From Thermofilum sp. NZ13 (lineage in GTDB: Archaea > Thermoproteota > Thermoprotei > Thermofilales > Thermofilaceae), in NCBI GenBank assembly GCA_002855745.1, contig NDWX01000001.1, positions 248,001-312,000 of the forward strand: 64,000 nt of DNA, written 5' to 3'. How positions within the stretch are numbered: position 1 is the first letter of the stretch; each line of letters starts with the position of its first letter. Below, one piece after another: positions 15,375 to 24,168 of this stretch. Both the position numbers and the translations under genes were made by a program. The notes below the pieces were generated by a model. That model did not search any database, had not been told where the DNA came from, and saw only the letters and a program-made list of their open reading frames with translations.

Positions 15375-15926
15375 GGAGAGGACTACCGCGAGCCCGAGCA
15401 GTATGAACAGGAGGCCTGACGCCTTCCTGAGTTTGTCGAAGCTCACCCTGCGGGACAGGCTACGGGAAAGGAAAACGCCGAGGGCGTTCGCGGCCAGGTA
15501 GCCCAGCACGCCTCCAAGGAGCGTCGCGAGGGGGTTGCAGGATGCGAGGGTGACAGCTAGGGTGGTGAGCTGGGTCTTGTCCCCCATCTCGGAGAGCAGT
15601 ATCGCCGTGAAAGCCGCCCCCAGGCTCCCGCACTCGCCTCCCTCTTGCCTCGACAACAGCGTGAGGACGCCGAGGAGCACGAACAGAGCCCCGGCGGCTG
15701 TCCTAAGCGCCCAGGCGTAGCCCGACACGAGGCTGGCCGCTCCGGAGGCGAGGAAGACTGGGACCGCGTTCGCCAGGAGGTAGGCTGTGGATGACACCGC
15801 TAGCACGTGGAGGGGGTTGTGTAGCGCCGCCACGGTTGCGGTTGCCAGCATGGTTTTGTCGCCGAGCTCTGCGAGGAACACCGGCAGGCTTGACCCAGCA
15901 ACGGCCTTTAGCAGCTCCTCCGCCAC
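15363..15926 (-). CDS. GDT1/TMEM165 family (UPF0016) cation transporter
   Basis: 187 residues, six membrane segments in two similar halves, each with the signature E-x-G-D-K-T: LAELGDKTMLA and LSEMGDKTQLT. This family moves Mn2+ or Ca2+, usually in exchange for protons. GTG 15926 gives a leaderless start behind TTTAAAG at about 15950; the frame runs further to 16001 with non-hydrophobic sequence. It is convergent with egsA. Confidence 0.82.
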   Translation of the reverse strand: MAEELLKAVAGSSLPVFLAELGDKTMLATATVAALHNPLHVLAVSSTAYLLANAVPVFLASGAASLVSGYAWALRTAAGALFVLLGVLTLLSRQEGGECGSLGAAFTAILLSEMGDKTQLTTLAVTLASCNPLATLLGGVLGYLAANALGVFLSRSLSRRVSFDKLRKASGLLFILLGLAVVLSSLL

Positions 15927-16031
15927 GCTTCGCCAAAGCAACGCTCGCTTTAAAGGGTTTACGCCTTCACGTCTCGAGCTACCGCCGGAAGGGGTAGACA
16001 CGTTTTTAAACGTTAATAATCTTTGTTAAGC

Positions 16032-16763
16032 GTGTGCAGGCTTTTCGGCTACATATCTCGGAGGCCCTTGAGCCCGAGCTTCGCGTTCTACTCAGGAGAC
16101 GTCAACCTCCACACTCTATCCCGCATTCACGGGGACGGTTGGGGCATCGCGTGGACCAGTAACGCCGGCTGGGAGCTGTACAAGGAGCCCGTCGCGCTTC
16201 ACGCCTCGGCTGAGGCGAAGAGGGTTGTCCAAGGCGTCAGGTCGATGCTCGTGATAGCGCACGTGCGGAAGGCTAGCCCCGAGTACGGCGTGGTAGGGTA
16301 CGCGAACACGCACCCCTTCGTCTCGGATGGCTGGGCTTTCGCCCACAACGGGACGATCAGGCCGTACGACAGGCTGAGGGGGCTTCTTGGCGAGAGGGCT
16401 TCGCTCCTCCAGGGGGCGACGGACTCCGAGGCGTTCTTCCAGCTGCTCCTGAAGCGCATCGAGGAGGCTGGGAGCGCTGTCAGCGGGATACTCGCGGCTG
16501 TCTCTGACCTGGAGGGCTTCGACTACACGAGCCTCAACTTCCTGCTCAGCGACGGCTCTCACCTCTACGCCCTCAACAAGTTCAGGAGCGGGGACGAGGA
16601 GTACTTCACGCTCCACATGGGTAGGTTCATGATAGAGGGGGTTGAGCTGGTGGCGGTGGCTTTCCAGCCGGTGGGAGGGCTCGAGGGCTGGGTGAAGGTG
16701 GGGAACGGCAAGCTCCTGGTCGTCGACAGGACGCTGACCCCTACCGTGTACCAGGTTCCCTGA
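16032..16763 (+). CDS. Class II glutamine amidotransferase (YafJ/EgtC-like)
   Basis: The start must be GTG 16032 because the catalytic Cys is then residue 2 (MCRLFGYIS), exposed after Met removal, as in Ntn-type glutaminases. HGDGWGIAW, HVRKASPEYG and FAHNGTIRP are the other class II landmarks. 243 residues, with no second domain, so it resembles the stand-alone YafJ/DUF3700-like group whose acceptor substrate is usually unknown. A T/A-rich promoter (TTTTTAAACGTTAATAA) precedes it. The 3' end overlaps the convergent SWIM gene by 23 bases. Confidence 0.85.
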   Translation: MCRLFGYISRRPLSPSFAFYSGDVNLHTLSRIHGDGWGIAWTSNAGWELYKEPVALHASAEAKRVVQGVRSMLVIAHVRKASPEYGVVGYANTHPFVSDGWAFAHNGTIRPYDRLRGLLGERASLLQGATDSEAFFQLLLKRIEEAGSAVSGILAAVSDLEGFDYTSLNFLLSDGSHLYALNKFRSGDEEYFTLHMGRFMIEGVELVAVAFQPVGGLEGWVKVGNGKLLVVDRTLTPTVYQVP

Positions 16764-17142
16764 ACTCGCTGAGCCTCGTCTGCCTCCTCCAGAGCATCAC
16801 GGCTGCTATGTGCGTGCATATCTGCTTCTCCCTTGCCCAGCCGTGCGCCCTGTAGAAGCAGTCGCACCTGTACCTGCCCTCGTGAAGCCAGACGTTGTAG
16901 ACGGGCTTCCTGTCGCCGAGCTCCGGGAAGCCCTTCACCAGCCAGTGGCCGTCCCTGAGGCGCTCGACCCCGGCTAGAGCCCGGTAGAGGGCCCTGAAGA
17001 ACCAGCTGTCGCTCTTGTCGGGGAACTCGGACCTCAGCCCCCTGTAGGCGTGGGCTAGGGACTCAAAGCCCTTGGGCACCCTGCCCCTCATTATCTCCCT
17101 GGCCTTCTCGGCTCTCTCGTCCATCCATGAGTGACTGCTCAA
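16741..17142 (-). CDS. SWIM zinc-finger protein, intact paralog
   Basis: 133 residues with a C-terminal SWIM motif, CxC-x13-CxH: C93, C95, C109, H111 (RYRCDCFYRAH…KQICTHIAAVML). The N-terminal half is helical with FPDKSDSWFFRALYRALAG and HWLVKGFPELGD. SWIM domains bind DNA or protein partners; crenarchaeal single-SWIM proteins of this size have been linked to recombination factors, but no partner is adjacent here. A frameshifted paralog sits at 43542-43923. The next gene upstream on this strand is the PolB. Confidence 0.8.
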   Translation of the reverse strand: MSSHSWMDERAEKAREIMRGRVPKGFESLAHAYRGLRSEFPDKSDSWFFRALYRALAGVERLRDGHWLVKGFPELGDRKPVYNVWLHEGRYRCDCFYRAHGWAREKQICTHIAAVMLWRRQTRLSEFREPGTR

Positions 17143-17269
17143 ACTCCAAAATAAACGTTGAGCGCCCCTCCCCTAAGGGCCCTGCACAACCCTTGCTTAC
17201 AAGTAGGGTTTTCGTAGCTATCGAGACTGCGAGGTTTTAGGCTGGGGCTCGGGGACCTCGGAGAACGTG

Positions 17270-19210
17270 CTAGGCGTTGCCGGGGATTCGCGCGGAGGCA
17301 ACCTTGGCTGACTCCAGCAGGGGTGCTAGAGCCCTCGCGAGCATCTCCTCGTACTTCGCCATGTCCAGGCACCTGCCGTCGTACAGCCTCCAAGCCTGGA
17401 CCCTGAGGTAGGGGTTCGGGTTGCGCGAGTCGACCCAAACGTACTCGACGTAGTCACCTACCGTCACGCTGTACCCGTTAGCCCTGAGCTGCTGGGCGGC
17501 CACGAAGACCGGGGTCCTGGCGGCGTACTCCTCCCTTCTGAGCGTGGCGCCCGCCACGAGCTCCTCGGCTCTAGCGCGGCGCAGTGAGGACGCGAGCCTC
17601 CCGAGCTCCAGCTCCGCCCGGGCCTCCAGATCTCCCCCGCGCTGCGCCGCCTCGACGATGGCGCGGGCCAGCTCTAGCTGGGCCCTCTTGATGAACTCCG
17701 GCACCCCGCTCCTGACCGCTTCAACGCCCTTCGCGACAACCCTCCCGCCGGCGAAGCCTATGTACCTTTTAGCAACCCCGGCTGCGCCGCCCCTCTCGGG
17801 GAGCAGGAAGAGCCACTCGTAGTAGGCGTCGAGCCTCATCGGCAGGCCTGTCCGCTCCGAGAGCTCGAGGGCGAGCCTCTCGTAGTCCTCGGGCTCGGCG
17901 TCGGGCTTCGTGAGGAACACGCTGTCCGTGTCGCCGTAGACCACCCTGTAGCCGCGCCTCTGAACGAGGCCCAAGACCTGGAGCATCACCCTCCTCGAGG
18001 CCCTGTTTATCCACTCGAAGGTCAGGGGGTTGCCCAGCCTGTTGTAGTTGTTGCCGCTGTAGCCGTAGCTGGACACCAGGATCATCTTCAGCTCGCTCTG
18101 CCTCTCCTCGGCCCACCTCGCCAGCTCGCCCGCCGACAGCTTTGCGAGCCTCTTGAAGCAAAGCCTCCTGGAGAGCGCCTCCTCTATGAGCTCGGGGAGC
18201 AGGCCCCTCGGGCTGCGCCTCACACCCCTCCTCGTGACGGTCTCGTAGCTTATGTTGCGTTTGACTATCAGGTTCGGAAACATGGACTCGAAGTCCAGCA
18301 CCGCGACTCCCCTGTAGAGGCCCGGCCGGGGCCTTATGATGAGGCCTCCCCTGTCGTAGAGGTGTATCTCCCAGGCGGTCCTCACAGGCACGTTGAGGTT
18401 CATCCTCCTGGGGACGGCGTAGCCCCTGGTGAGGAGCACGTAGCTCTGCCTCATGTCGATCATCCTCCCGTAGCTGACGCGCGCCGCCTGGGCGGGTGGA
18501 AGTACGGTGAACCTGCTCCTCTCCTCCAGCCCCGCGAGGCCGATCCTGGCGAGCAGGCTGTACTCCACGAAGATCCTGCCCTCCAGGAGCCCGTCGCCCC
18601 TGCCTAGCTTGAGCCCCATGCGCCGCGCCTGAGCCGCCAGCCTCCTCAGCTCCGCGTAGCTCAGGCTCGAGGCCACGAGGTCGGGGTCGAACCTCCTTAC
18701 CTCCGAGGCCAGGGCCTCGACCAGCTCCTCCAGGGGGCCCTGGACGGAGAAGCCCTCCTCGGCGTGGACGCTCAGGTGAAGCTTCCCGCCTTCCAGCCGC
18801 GAAAGCGAGAACCTCATCACCCGCAGGGGGAGCGGCTCCACGCTGTCCGGTGCGCCCTGGACGGTCATCGGGGTCACTCTGCGCTCGGCGAGGACCTTGT
18901 GCGCGACCGGTATGTCCGAGGCGTAGGTCTCGACGCCGAGCCTCTCCAGCGCGCTCCTGGCGCGCCTGTATTCCTCAACGCTGTCGAAGTAGAGCTTGAA
19001 GAAGGTCGAGGAGCCCCTGGGGAAGAGCTTGAGCTCCACCTCCTCGGCGTCATAAACCGGGAGCTCGAGGCCCGCCACCTGCTCCCTCTTGACTAGGAGG
19101 TAGTTGTAGAACCTGAGCTTCTCGGCGCGCACTGCACCGTTCAGCCCCTTGAACCAGAGCCTGGCCTCCCCGTCGGAGTACGAGACGTCGTAGAGGAAGC
19201 TTTCCCCCAT
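17270..19210 (-). CDS. Family B DNA polymerase with degenerate exonuclease domain
   Basis: 646 residues, shorter than the usual 770-900. Polymerase motifs are intact: motif A LDFESMFPN (305-313), motif B KMILVSSYGYSGNNYNR (375-391) and motif C VYGDTDSVF (424-432). Where Exo I (normally FDIE-like) should lie there is RFSLSR (133-138); the Exo II place after FDPDLVASS lacks the N-x2-x-FD pattern, and Exo III is not seen. So synthesis seems possible but proofreading does not. It belongs with the crenarchaeal secondary PolB paralogs, likely serving repair or translesion synthesis rather than replication. No operon partner. Confidence 0.85.
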   Translation of the reverse strand: MGESFLYDVSYSDGEARLWFKGLNGAVRAEKLRFYNYLLVKREQVAGLELPVYDAEEVELKLFPRGSSTFFKLYFDSVEEYRRARSALERLGVETYASDIPVAHKVLAERRVTPMTVQGAPDSVEPLPLRVMRFSLSRLEGGKLHLSVHAEEGFSVQGPLEELVEALASEVRRFDPDLVASSLSYAELRRLAAQARRMGLKLGRGDGLLEGRIFVEYSLLARIGLAGLEERSRFTVLPPAQAARVSYGRMIDMRQSYVLLTRGYAVPRRMNLNVPVRTAWEIHLYDRGGLIIRPRPGLYRGVAVLDFESMFPNLIVKRNISYETVTRRGVRRSPRGLLPELIEEALSRRLCFKRLAKLSAGELARWAEERQSELKMILVSSYGYSGNNYNRLGNPLTFEWINRASRRVMLQVLGLVQRRGYRVVYGDTDSVFLTKPDAEPEDYERLALELSERTGLPMRLDAYYEWLFLLPERGGAAGVAKRYIGFAGGRVVAKGVEAVRSGVPEFIKRAQLELARAIVEAAQRGGDLEARAELELGRLASSLRRARAEELVAGATLRREEYAARTPVFVAAQQLRANGYSVTVGDYVEYVWVDSRNPNPYLRVQAWRLYDGRCLDMAKYEEMLARALAPLLESAKVASARIPGNA

Positions 19211-19312
19211 CCCAGCGCTTAAGCCCCCTTGGGCGTAGAAAACCGTTGCCGGCTGAGCCCTGGGGGGTGTTGCAAATCCTTATTTATTGTTTTCGTTCAA
19301 AACCCGGGCAGT

Positions 19313-19322
19313 GCATATAAGG
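19313..19322 (+). promoter_or_regulatory. TATA box of ECF S-component gene
   Basis: CATATAAGGG ends about 25 bases before ATG 19347 and supports that start rather than the longer frame from 19287. A second T/A-rich block, CTTATTTATTG, lies near 19278. Confidence 0.45.
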
Positions 19323-19346
19323 GACCTCACGGTACTAGTGCACCGT

Positions 19347-19835
19347 ATGAGGGCTAAGAGGGCTCTAGTCGTAGCTGAAGCGGGCGTCATGGCCGCCCTA
19401 ACCGCGGCGGTCACGATGGCCATCCAGGTCCCGGTGCCCGAGACTCACGGCTACATCAACCTTGGCGACACCATGGTCATGCTCTCCGGCGTGCTCTTCG
19501 GCCCCTTGGTCGGGGGACTGGCTGGCGGTGTGGGGTCGGCCCTGGCCGACCTGCTGTCCGGCTACGCCAGCTGGGCCCCCTTCACCCTCCTCATCAAGGG
19601 CGCTGAGGGCTTTGTCGTCGGTCTCCTCGCCAGGAGGGGTGGCCGGCTGTGGACGCTTGCCGGCTGCCTCGTCGGCGGGGCGGTGATGGTTCTCGGGTAC
19701 TTCGCCGTGGAGTACGCGCTTTACGGCGTCGGCGCCTTCGCCGAGCTACCCGGTAACGTGGTTCAGGCCGCGGTGGGCGCGGCTGTCGCGGTCACCGTGG
19801 GGCCGGCGGTCAAGAGGGTGCTGGGGAGGGTGTGA
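19347..19835 (+). CDS. ECF transporter S-component
   Basis: 162 residues, five to six membrane spans. Starting MRAKRALVVAEAGVMAALTA, it has the ECF S-component pattern: an early AALTAA helix that docks on the shared energising module, then GYINLGDTMVMLSGVLFGP and LAGGVGSALADLLSGY. S-components bind a vitamin or precursor and use a common EcfAA'T module, which is not in this window. The ligand cannot be read off. It is followed after 6 bases by a HypE-like gene. Confidence 0.75.
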   Translation: MRAKRALVVAEAGVMAALTAAVTMAIQVPVPETHGYINLGDTMVMLSGVLFGPLVGGLAGGVGSALADLLSGYASWAPFTLLIKGAEGFVVGLLARRGGRLWTLAGCLVGGAVMVLGYFAVEYALYGVGAFAELPGNVVQAAVGAAVAVTVGPAVKRVLGRV

Positions 19836-19841
19836 GGCGCC

Positions 19842-20846
19842 TTGCGGTTGCCCGTGGGTAAGCTCCCCTACAGCGAGCTGAGGAAGCTTCTATCGGTCGT
19901 TGCGAGGCCGGACCCGTCGGTCTTGCTGGGGCCCGGCGTGGGCGAGGACGCGGCCCTGGTCGACCTCGGGGACCAGGTGCTCGTGGTGCACACCGACCCT
20001 ATCACAGGCGCCGTTGAGAACATCGGCTGGTTCTCGGTGCACGTCTCCGCGAACGACGTCGCGACACGCGGGGCTAGGCCCAGGTGGCTGACCACGCTCA
20101 TCCTGCTCCCCGAGGGGGCTACCTCTGAGGCGGCTCTGGGTATTGCGAGGCAGATCAGGGAGGCGGCGGACGAGATAGGGGCTGTCGTGGTCGGCGGCCA
20201 CACCGAGGTTACGCCGAGGCTGGACAGGCCTATAGTGGCCACCACGGCTTTCGGGGTGGCTAGGAGGGACAGGGTCGTGTACACGGCGAACGCCAAGCCG
20301 GGGGACGTTCTCGTGCTCACGAAGGGGGCGGGCGTCGAGGGGACGGCTATACTCGCGAGCGACTTCAGGGACAGGCTTGCGGGGAGGGTGAGCGAGGAGG
20401 TCGTCGAGCGCGCTAGGGGCTTCGTGCGGGAGCTGAGCGTCGTGCGCGAGGCTATGATAGCGGTCGAAACCGGGGGCGTGCACGCGATGCACGACGCGAC
20501 GGAGGGCGGCGTTCTCGGGGCCGTCCAGGAGGTGGCGATCGCCTCGGGGCTCTCGGCTACAGTCTTCGAGGAGAGGATCCCCGTGAGGAGGGAGACCGCG
20601 GAGATCTGCCTTGCGCTGGGCGTGGACCCCCTTAAGCTGATAAGCTCGGGCTCGCTCCTCATAGCGGTCGAGGAGGCGAGCCTGGGCAGACTGATTGGAC
20701 GGCTCGCTGAGGCCGGGATAACCGCGGCGCCTATAGGGCGCCTCGAGAGAGGCGAAGGGGTTACCCTCTACAGGCGGGACGGGTCCGTGGAGAGGATCCT
20801 GGAGCCAGTAGTCGACGAGCTCTGGAGGCTCTACGGGGAAACCTAA
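19842..20846 (+). CDS. AIR-synthase family, HypE-like protein
   Basis: 334 residues with the PurM/HypE fold: GVGEDAALVDLGDQVLVVH at about 30-48 (ATP/Mg2+), VVVGGHTEVTPRLDRP, LTKGAGVEGTAIL and HDATEGGVLGAVQEVA. HypE dehydrates a carbamoyl group on its C-terminal Cys to make the cyanide ligand of NiFe hydrogenases. This protein ends LWRLYGET and lacks that terminal Cys, so it cannot act as classic HypE and belongs to the COG0309/COG1973 relatives of unknown role. Start is TTG 19842 or GTG 19854. Confidence 0.75.
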   Translation: MRLPVGKLPYSELRKLLSVVARPDPSVLLGPGVGEDAALVDLGDQVLVVHTDPITGAVENIGWFSVHVSANDVATRGARPRWLTTLILLPEGATSEAALGIARQIREAADEIGAVVVGGHTEVTPRLDRPIVATTAFGVARRDRVVYTANAKPGDVLVLTKGAGVEGTAILASDFRDRLAGRVSEEVVERARGFVRELSVVREAMIAVETGGVHAMHDATEGGVLGAVQEVAIASGLSATVFEERIPVRRETAEICLALGVDPLKLISSGSLLIAVEEASLGRLIGRLAEAGITAAPIGRLERGEGVTLYRRDGSVERILEPVVDELWRLYGET

Positions 20847-22147
20847 ACCACTTTCTTAGCCAGCCTCCTCGGCCCCAGCAGCTTCCAGGCGAGCAGCGCT
20901 AGCAGCGCGCGCCCGTACATGTCCGTGTTCTGCGTCGCCCACGCCCCCACCGCGCCGAACCTGGATGCGAGTATCTGGGCTGGTATGGCCCTGAGGAACA
21001 CCACCGTGAAGCTGCTTATGGCTAGGGGAAGCCACACGCTGCCCATGCCCCTGACAGCCCCGTATATGGCGCTGCTCGCGCCGAGGCCTACCTCGCTGGC
21101 CGCAGCCAGGATGAGGTAGATCTGGACCATCCTAGCGACCTCCGGGTCGTCGGTGAACAGGTGGCCGACGAGCGGCGAGATCAGAGCCAGCACGAGTGCG
21201 GCGGCGCCCATCCACAGGACCCCTATCTTCACGCCTTCTTTGAGGCTCCTCTCCGCTTCCTCGATGCTAGCGGCGCCCACGTTCTGCCCCGCTCTAACAA
21301 GCGCCGCGAGGCTGACGGCGAAGCTGGGCTGTATTACGAGCGACTCGACGGTGATCCCTATGTTATGGGCTGCGAGGGCCACCTCCCCTCCCCTGGCCAC
21401 CGCGTTGATGTAGATGTTCTGGGCGACGCTCGCGACGAACCTTTCGAGGGCGGTCGGCGCGCCGAGCACGAGCACCTTGAGGCTCAGGGCGCTGGGGAAA
21501 GCGAGGCTTATCCTGAACGGGGGCCTCCAGACGGCGTACGCCGAGAGGCCAGCGTAGCTCGCCAGGGACGTGGCGAGGCCAGCCCCCCTCAGGCCCATGG
21601 CTTGGAGCCCCGGCGCGCCCAGAGTGAGAGCCGGGATCAGCAGGGAGCCCGTAGAGACGCTTATGATCGAGGAGTAGGCGCTGGGCCAGGGGTTGTCGGC
21701 GCTCCTGTAGGCGGCGCTTAGGCTCACGTTGACCATTAGGGCTGGTAGCGAGAGCAGCCGGGCCTGCGCGTACTCAAGGGCGAGCCGCACGACCTCCTGG
21801 TTCCCCGCCGACACCGCGGCCAGGTAGCCGGGCAGCCAAGCCACGGCTGTAGCTAAGGTGACCAAGGCCGATAGGATGGAGAGGAGAATGGTTTCCCCAG
21901 TGGCTCTGCCAGCCGTCTCGGGGTCACCCGCCCCGATAGCCTGGGAGGCGACGACCATGAGCCCGCCCGTGAACACCGTGGACAGCGCGTTCACCAAGAA
22001 GAAGAGGTAGGAGGCGAGGCCGGTGGCGGCCACGGCGGCTGTGGAGAGGCGTGAGACCACGCTTAGGGCGACTAGGCTTAGAAGCGAGTCCGCGAGCACG
22101 CTGATCATTATGGGTAGCGCTAGACCGCTCACAGTCTTGCCGCTCAT
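20843..22147 (-). CDS. MATE-family efflux transporter
   Basis: 434 residues, about 12 membrane spans in two pseudo-repeats, with MATE features MSVLADSLLSLVALSVVSRL-like N-terminus, GLMVVASQAIGAGD (about 61-74) and LVRAGQNVGAASIEEAER in the second half. Such proteins export cationic drugs, metabolites or lipid-linked glycans using H+ or Na+ gradients. The stop overlaps the convergent HypE-like gene by 4 bases. A TATA-like ATGTATTTATTG lies upstream near 22175-22190. Confidence 0.85.
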   Translation of the reverse strand: MSGKTVSGLALPIMISVLADSLLSLVALSVVSRLSTAAVAATGLASYLFFLVNALSTVFTGGLMVVASQAIGAGDPETAGRATGETILLSILSALVTLATAVAWLPGYLAAVSAGNQEVVRLALEYAQARLLSLPALMVNVSLSAAYRSADNPWPSAYSSIISVSTGSLLIPALTLGAPGLQAMGLRGAGLATSLASYAGLSAYAVWRPPFRISLAFPSALSLKVLVLGAPTALERFVASVAQNIYINAVARGGEVALAAHNIGITVESLVIQPSFAVSLAALVRAGQNVGAASIEEAERSLKEGVKIGVLWMGAAALVLALISPLVGHLFTDDPEVARMVQIYLILAAASEVGLGASSAIYGAVRGMGSVWLPLAISSFTVVFLRAIPAQILASRFGAVGAWATQNTDMYGRALLALLAWKLLGPRRLAKKVV

Positions 22148-22397
22148 CGGATCCCTACAATGGCCCCTGACAATAAATACATTTTAACCCAAGTGTGCCA
22201 TACGCCGTCCCGCAGGCTCAGCACGGAGCTACCTGCTACGCGTTGCCGCAACTCTTATGCGGTTTCACTTTCACCGTACACTCACACCCCGTGGAGCGAA
22301 GTGGAGACACACCCCCGCTGGCTGCTTGAGCGGTCAGGCCCGTCTGCTACGTGGCAAAACGGTATAAGGCGGTGCCCCGAGATTAAAGCTGGTAGAA

Positions 22398-23975
22398 ATG
22401 AAGGTGGCCACCGTCGAGGAGATTAGGCGCATCGACGAGCAGGCTAGCGATAGGTACGGGATCTCCCACGAGATCCTGATGGAGAACGCCGGCGCTGCGG
22501 TGGCGAGGCTGGTGCTGCAGGTGTTCGGGACCAGGAGCATCAGCGCGGCCGTGGTGGCGGGCGTCGGGAACAACGGGGGAGACGGGCTCGTGGCGGTCAG
22601 GCACCTGGCATCGGAGGGGGCGGACGTCGAGGCTTTCGTCGTCGGGGAGGAGTCGAGGATGAGCAGCCTTACACGGGTTAACCTGGAGCGGGCTAGGAGG
22701 TGCGGGGTTAGGGTTCAAGGGGTCTCGGGTCCCGAGGAAATGCAGCGGATGCGGGAGGCGCTGGAGTACGCTGACGTCGCCGTCGACGCCCTGTTCGGTG
22801 TAGGGCTTAACAGGCCTGTTGAGGGGGTGTACAGGGAGGCTATCGAGGCCGTGAACTCCTCCGGCGCGCTCATCGTGAGCGTGGACATACCTTCTGGGGT
22901 TAACGGCGACACGGGTCAGGTGATGGGCGCGGCCGTCAGAGCCGACTACACCGTGACCTTCGGCCTCCCGAAGCCCGGGCTCCTCCTCTACCCCGGGGCC
23001 GAGCTGGCCGGGGAGATCTACGTCGCGAGGATATCCTACCCGAGGGAGCTCCTCGAGGACCAGTCGCTGAGCATTGAGACGAACGAGCCTTTACCCGTGC
23101 CCCCGAGGAGGCCCGACACGCACAAGGGCGACTACGGGAAGGCCTTGTTCGTGGCCGGCTCGAGGCGCTACCTCGGGGCCCCACTCTTCGCCTCCATGTC
23201 CTTCCTGATGGCGGGGGGAGGGTATTCGAGGCTGGCCACGGTCTCCTCGATCGTCCCCCACCTTGCCTCGCGGGCGAGCGAGGTCGTGTACGAGGGGCTC
23301 CCCGAGACGCCTAGCGGCTCCCTGTCACGCGGCGGCCTAGATAGGATCCTCGAGCTGGCTGAGTGGGCTGACATCGTGGTCGTGGGGCCGGGGCTCTCCA
23401 CGGACGAGGAGACCGCACAGCTCGTCCGGGACCTTGTTGCGAGGGTTGAGAAGCCCGTGATCGTCGACGGCGACGGGCTGACCGCGGTCTCGAGGAGCTT
23501 GGACGTGGTCAGGGGCAGGCGGGAGGCTACTGTGCTCACACCCCACCTCGGGGAGATGTCGAGGCTGACGGGGCTCAGCGTGGACGATATACGGCGCGAC
23601 AGGATCGGGGTGCTCAGGAGGACCTGCAGGGAGCTGGGCGCCTACATCGTGCTTAAGGGAGCGCACACGCTCATCGGCACCCCGGACGGGAGGGTCTTCG
23701 TGAACATGACCGGCAACCCTGGGATGGCTAAGGCCGGCTCGGGGGACGTGCTCGTGGGAGCGATCGCCGCTATGTACGGTTTAGGCTTCAGCGTCGAGGA
23801 CAGCGTCAGGATGGGCGTCTTCGTGCACGGGATGGCGGGCGACCTAGTTGCGGTGGAGAAGGGGGTTGACGGCGTCACCGCCTCCCGCATAATGGCCGCG
23901 CTCCCGCGAGCCCTGAAGCTCCTCAGGGAGAGCTTAGAGGAGGTTCAGTCGCTCTACGCCCTAGCCGAGATCTGA
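22398..23975 (+). CDS. nnr: Bifunctional NAD(P)H-hydrate repair enzyme
   Basis: 525 residues, fusion of two repair activities. Residues 1-215 are the NAD(P)HX epimerase (YjeF_N) with GVGNNGGDGLVAVRHL at about 57-72 and VDIPSGVNGDTG. Residues 230-520 are the ADP/ATP-dependent dehydratase of ribokinase-like fold with VVGPGLSTDEETAQ, VLKGAHTLIG and GNPGMAKAGSGDVLVGAIAA. Together they restore NAD(P)H damaged by heat or GAPDH side reaction. A TATA-like GGTATAAGG lies near 22360. Full length and intact. Confidence 0.95.
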   Translation: MKVATVEEIRRIDEQASDRYGISHEILMENAGAAVARLVLQVFGTRSISAAVVAGVGNNGGDGLVAVRHLASEGADVEAFVVGEESRMSSLTRVNLERARRCGVRVQGVSGPEEMQRMREALEYADVAVDALFGVGLNRPVEGVYREAIEAVNSSGALIVSVDIPSGVNGDTGQVMGAAVRADYTVTFGLPKPGLLLYPGAELAGEIYVARISYPRELLEDQSLSIETNEPLPVPPRRPDTHKGDYGKALFVAGSRRYLGAPLFASMSFLMAGGGYSRLATVSSIVPHLASRASEVVYEGLPETPSGSLSRGGLDRILELAEWADIVVVGPGLSTDEETAQLVRDLVARVEKPVIVDGDGLTAVSRSLDVVRGRREATVLTPHLGEMSRLTGLSVDDIRRDRIGVLRRTCRELGAYIVLKGAHTLIGTPDGRVFVNMTGNPGMAKAGSGDVLVGAIAAMYGLGFSVEDSVRMGVFVHGMAGDLVAVEKGVDGVTASRIMAALPRALKLLRESLEEVQSLYALAEI

Positions 23976-24000
23976 GCGCCGTGCCGGGCTGGACAGGTTA

Positions 24001-24013
24001 TCGTTTTTCTTTG
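24001..24013 (+). terminator. T-rich terminator after nnr
   Basis: CGTTTTTCTTTGG follows the nnr stop by about 25 bases, with no preceding hairpin, as in intrinsic archaeal termination at T-runs. Confidence 0.35.
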
Positions 24014-24123
24014 GTCCGGGTTAGCGGTAAAGCTTTTTCCGTCCTGCCCAGACCTTGTTCGAAGCTGTGTCCAAGCGCGCGACGCTGGGGTCTTGAACGG
24101 TATTACTCTCCGTAATTAAGTAT

Positions 24124-24146
24124 CCTAAAAATAGGAGTATTTAGCC
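24124..24146. promoter_or_regulatory. Imperfect inverted repeat in promoter of aldolase operon
   Basis: CTAAAAATAG, flanked by TATC on one side and GAGTAT on the other, forms an imperfect palindrome about 25-45 bases before ATG 24169. It covers the expected TATA position, so it may be promoter, operator or both. Confidence 0.3.
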
Positions 24147-24168
24147 CTATAGAGAAGAGGTGCGCTTA

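Noticed and set aside
15926-16001. Longer GDT1 protein starting at GTG 16001
   Set aside because: The extra 25 residues are polar and variable-looking, and the TATA-like TTTAAAG near 15950 would lie inside the coding region.
24000-24160. Possible tRNA in the gap before the aldolase operon
   Set aside because: No acceptor-stem pairing and no T-loop GGTTCRA pattern in the right place; no tRNA was found anywhere in the window.
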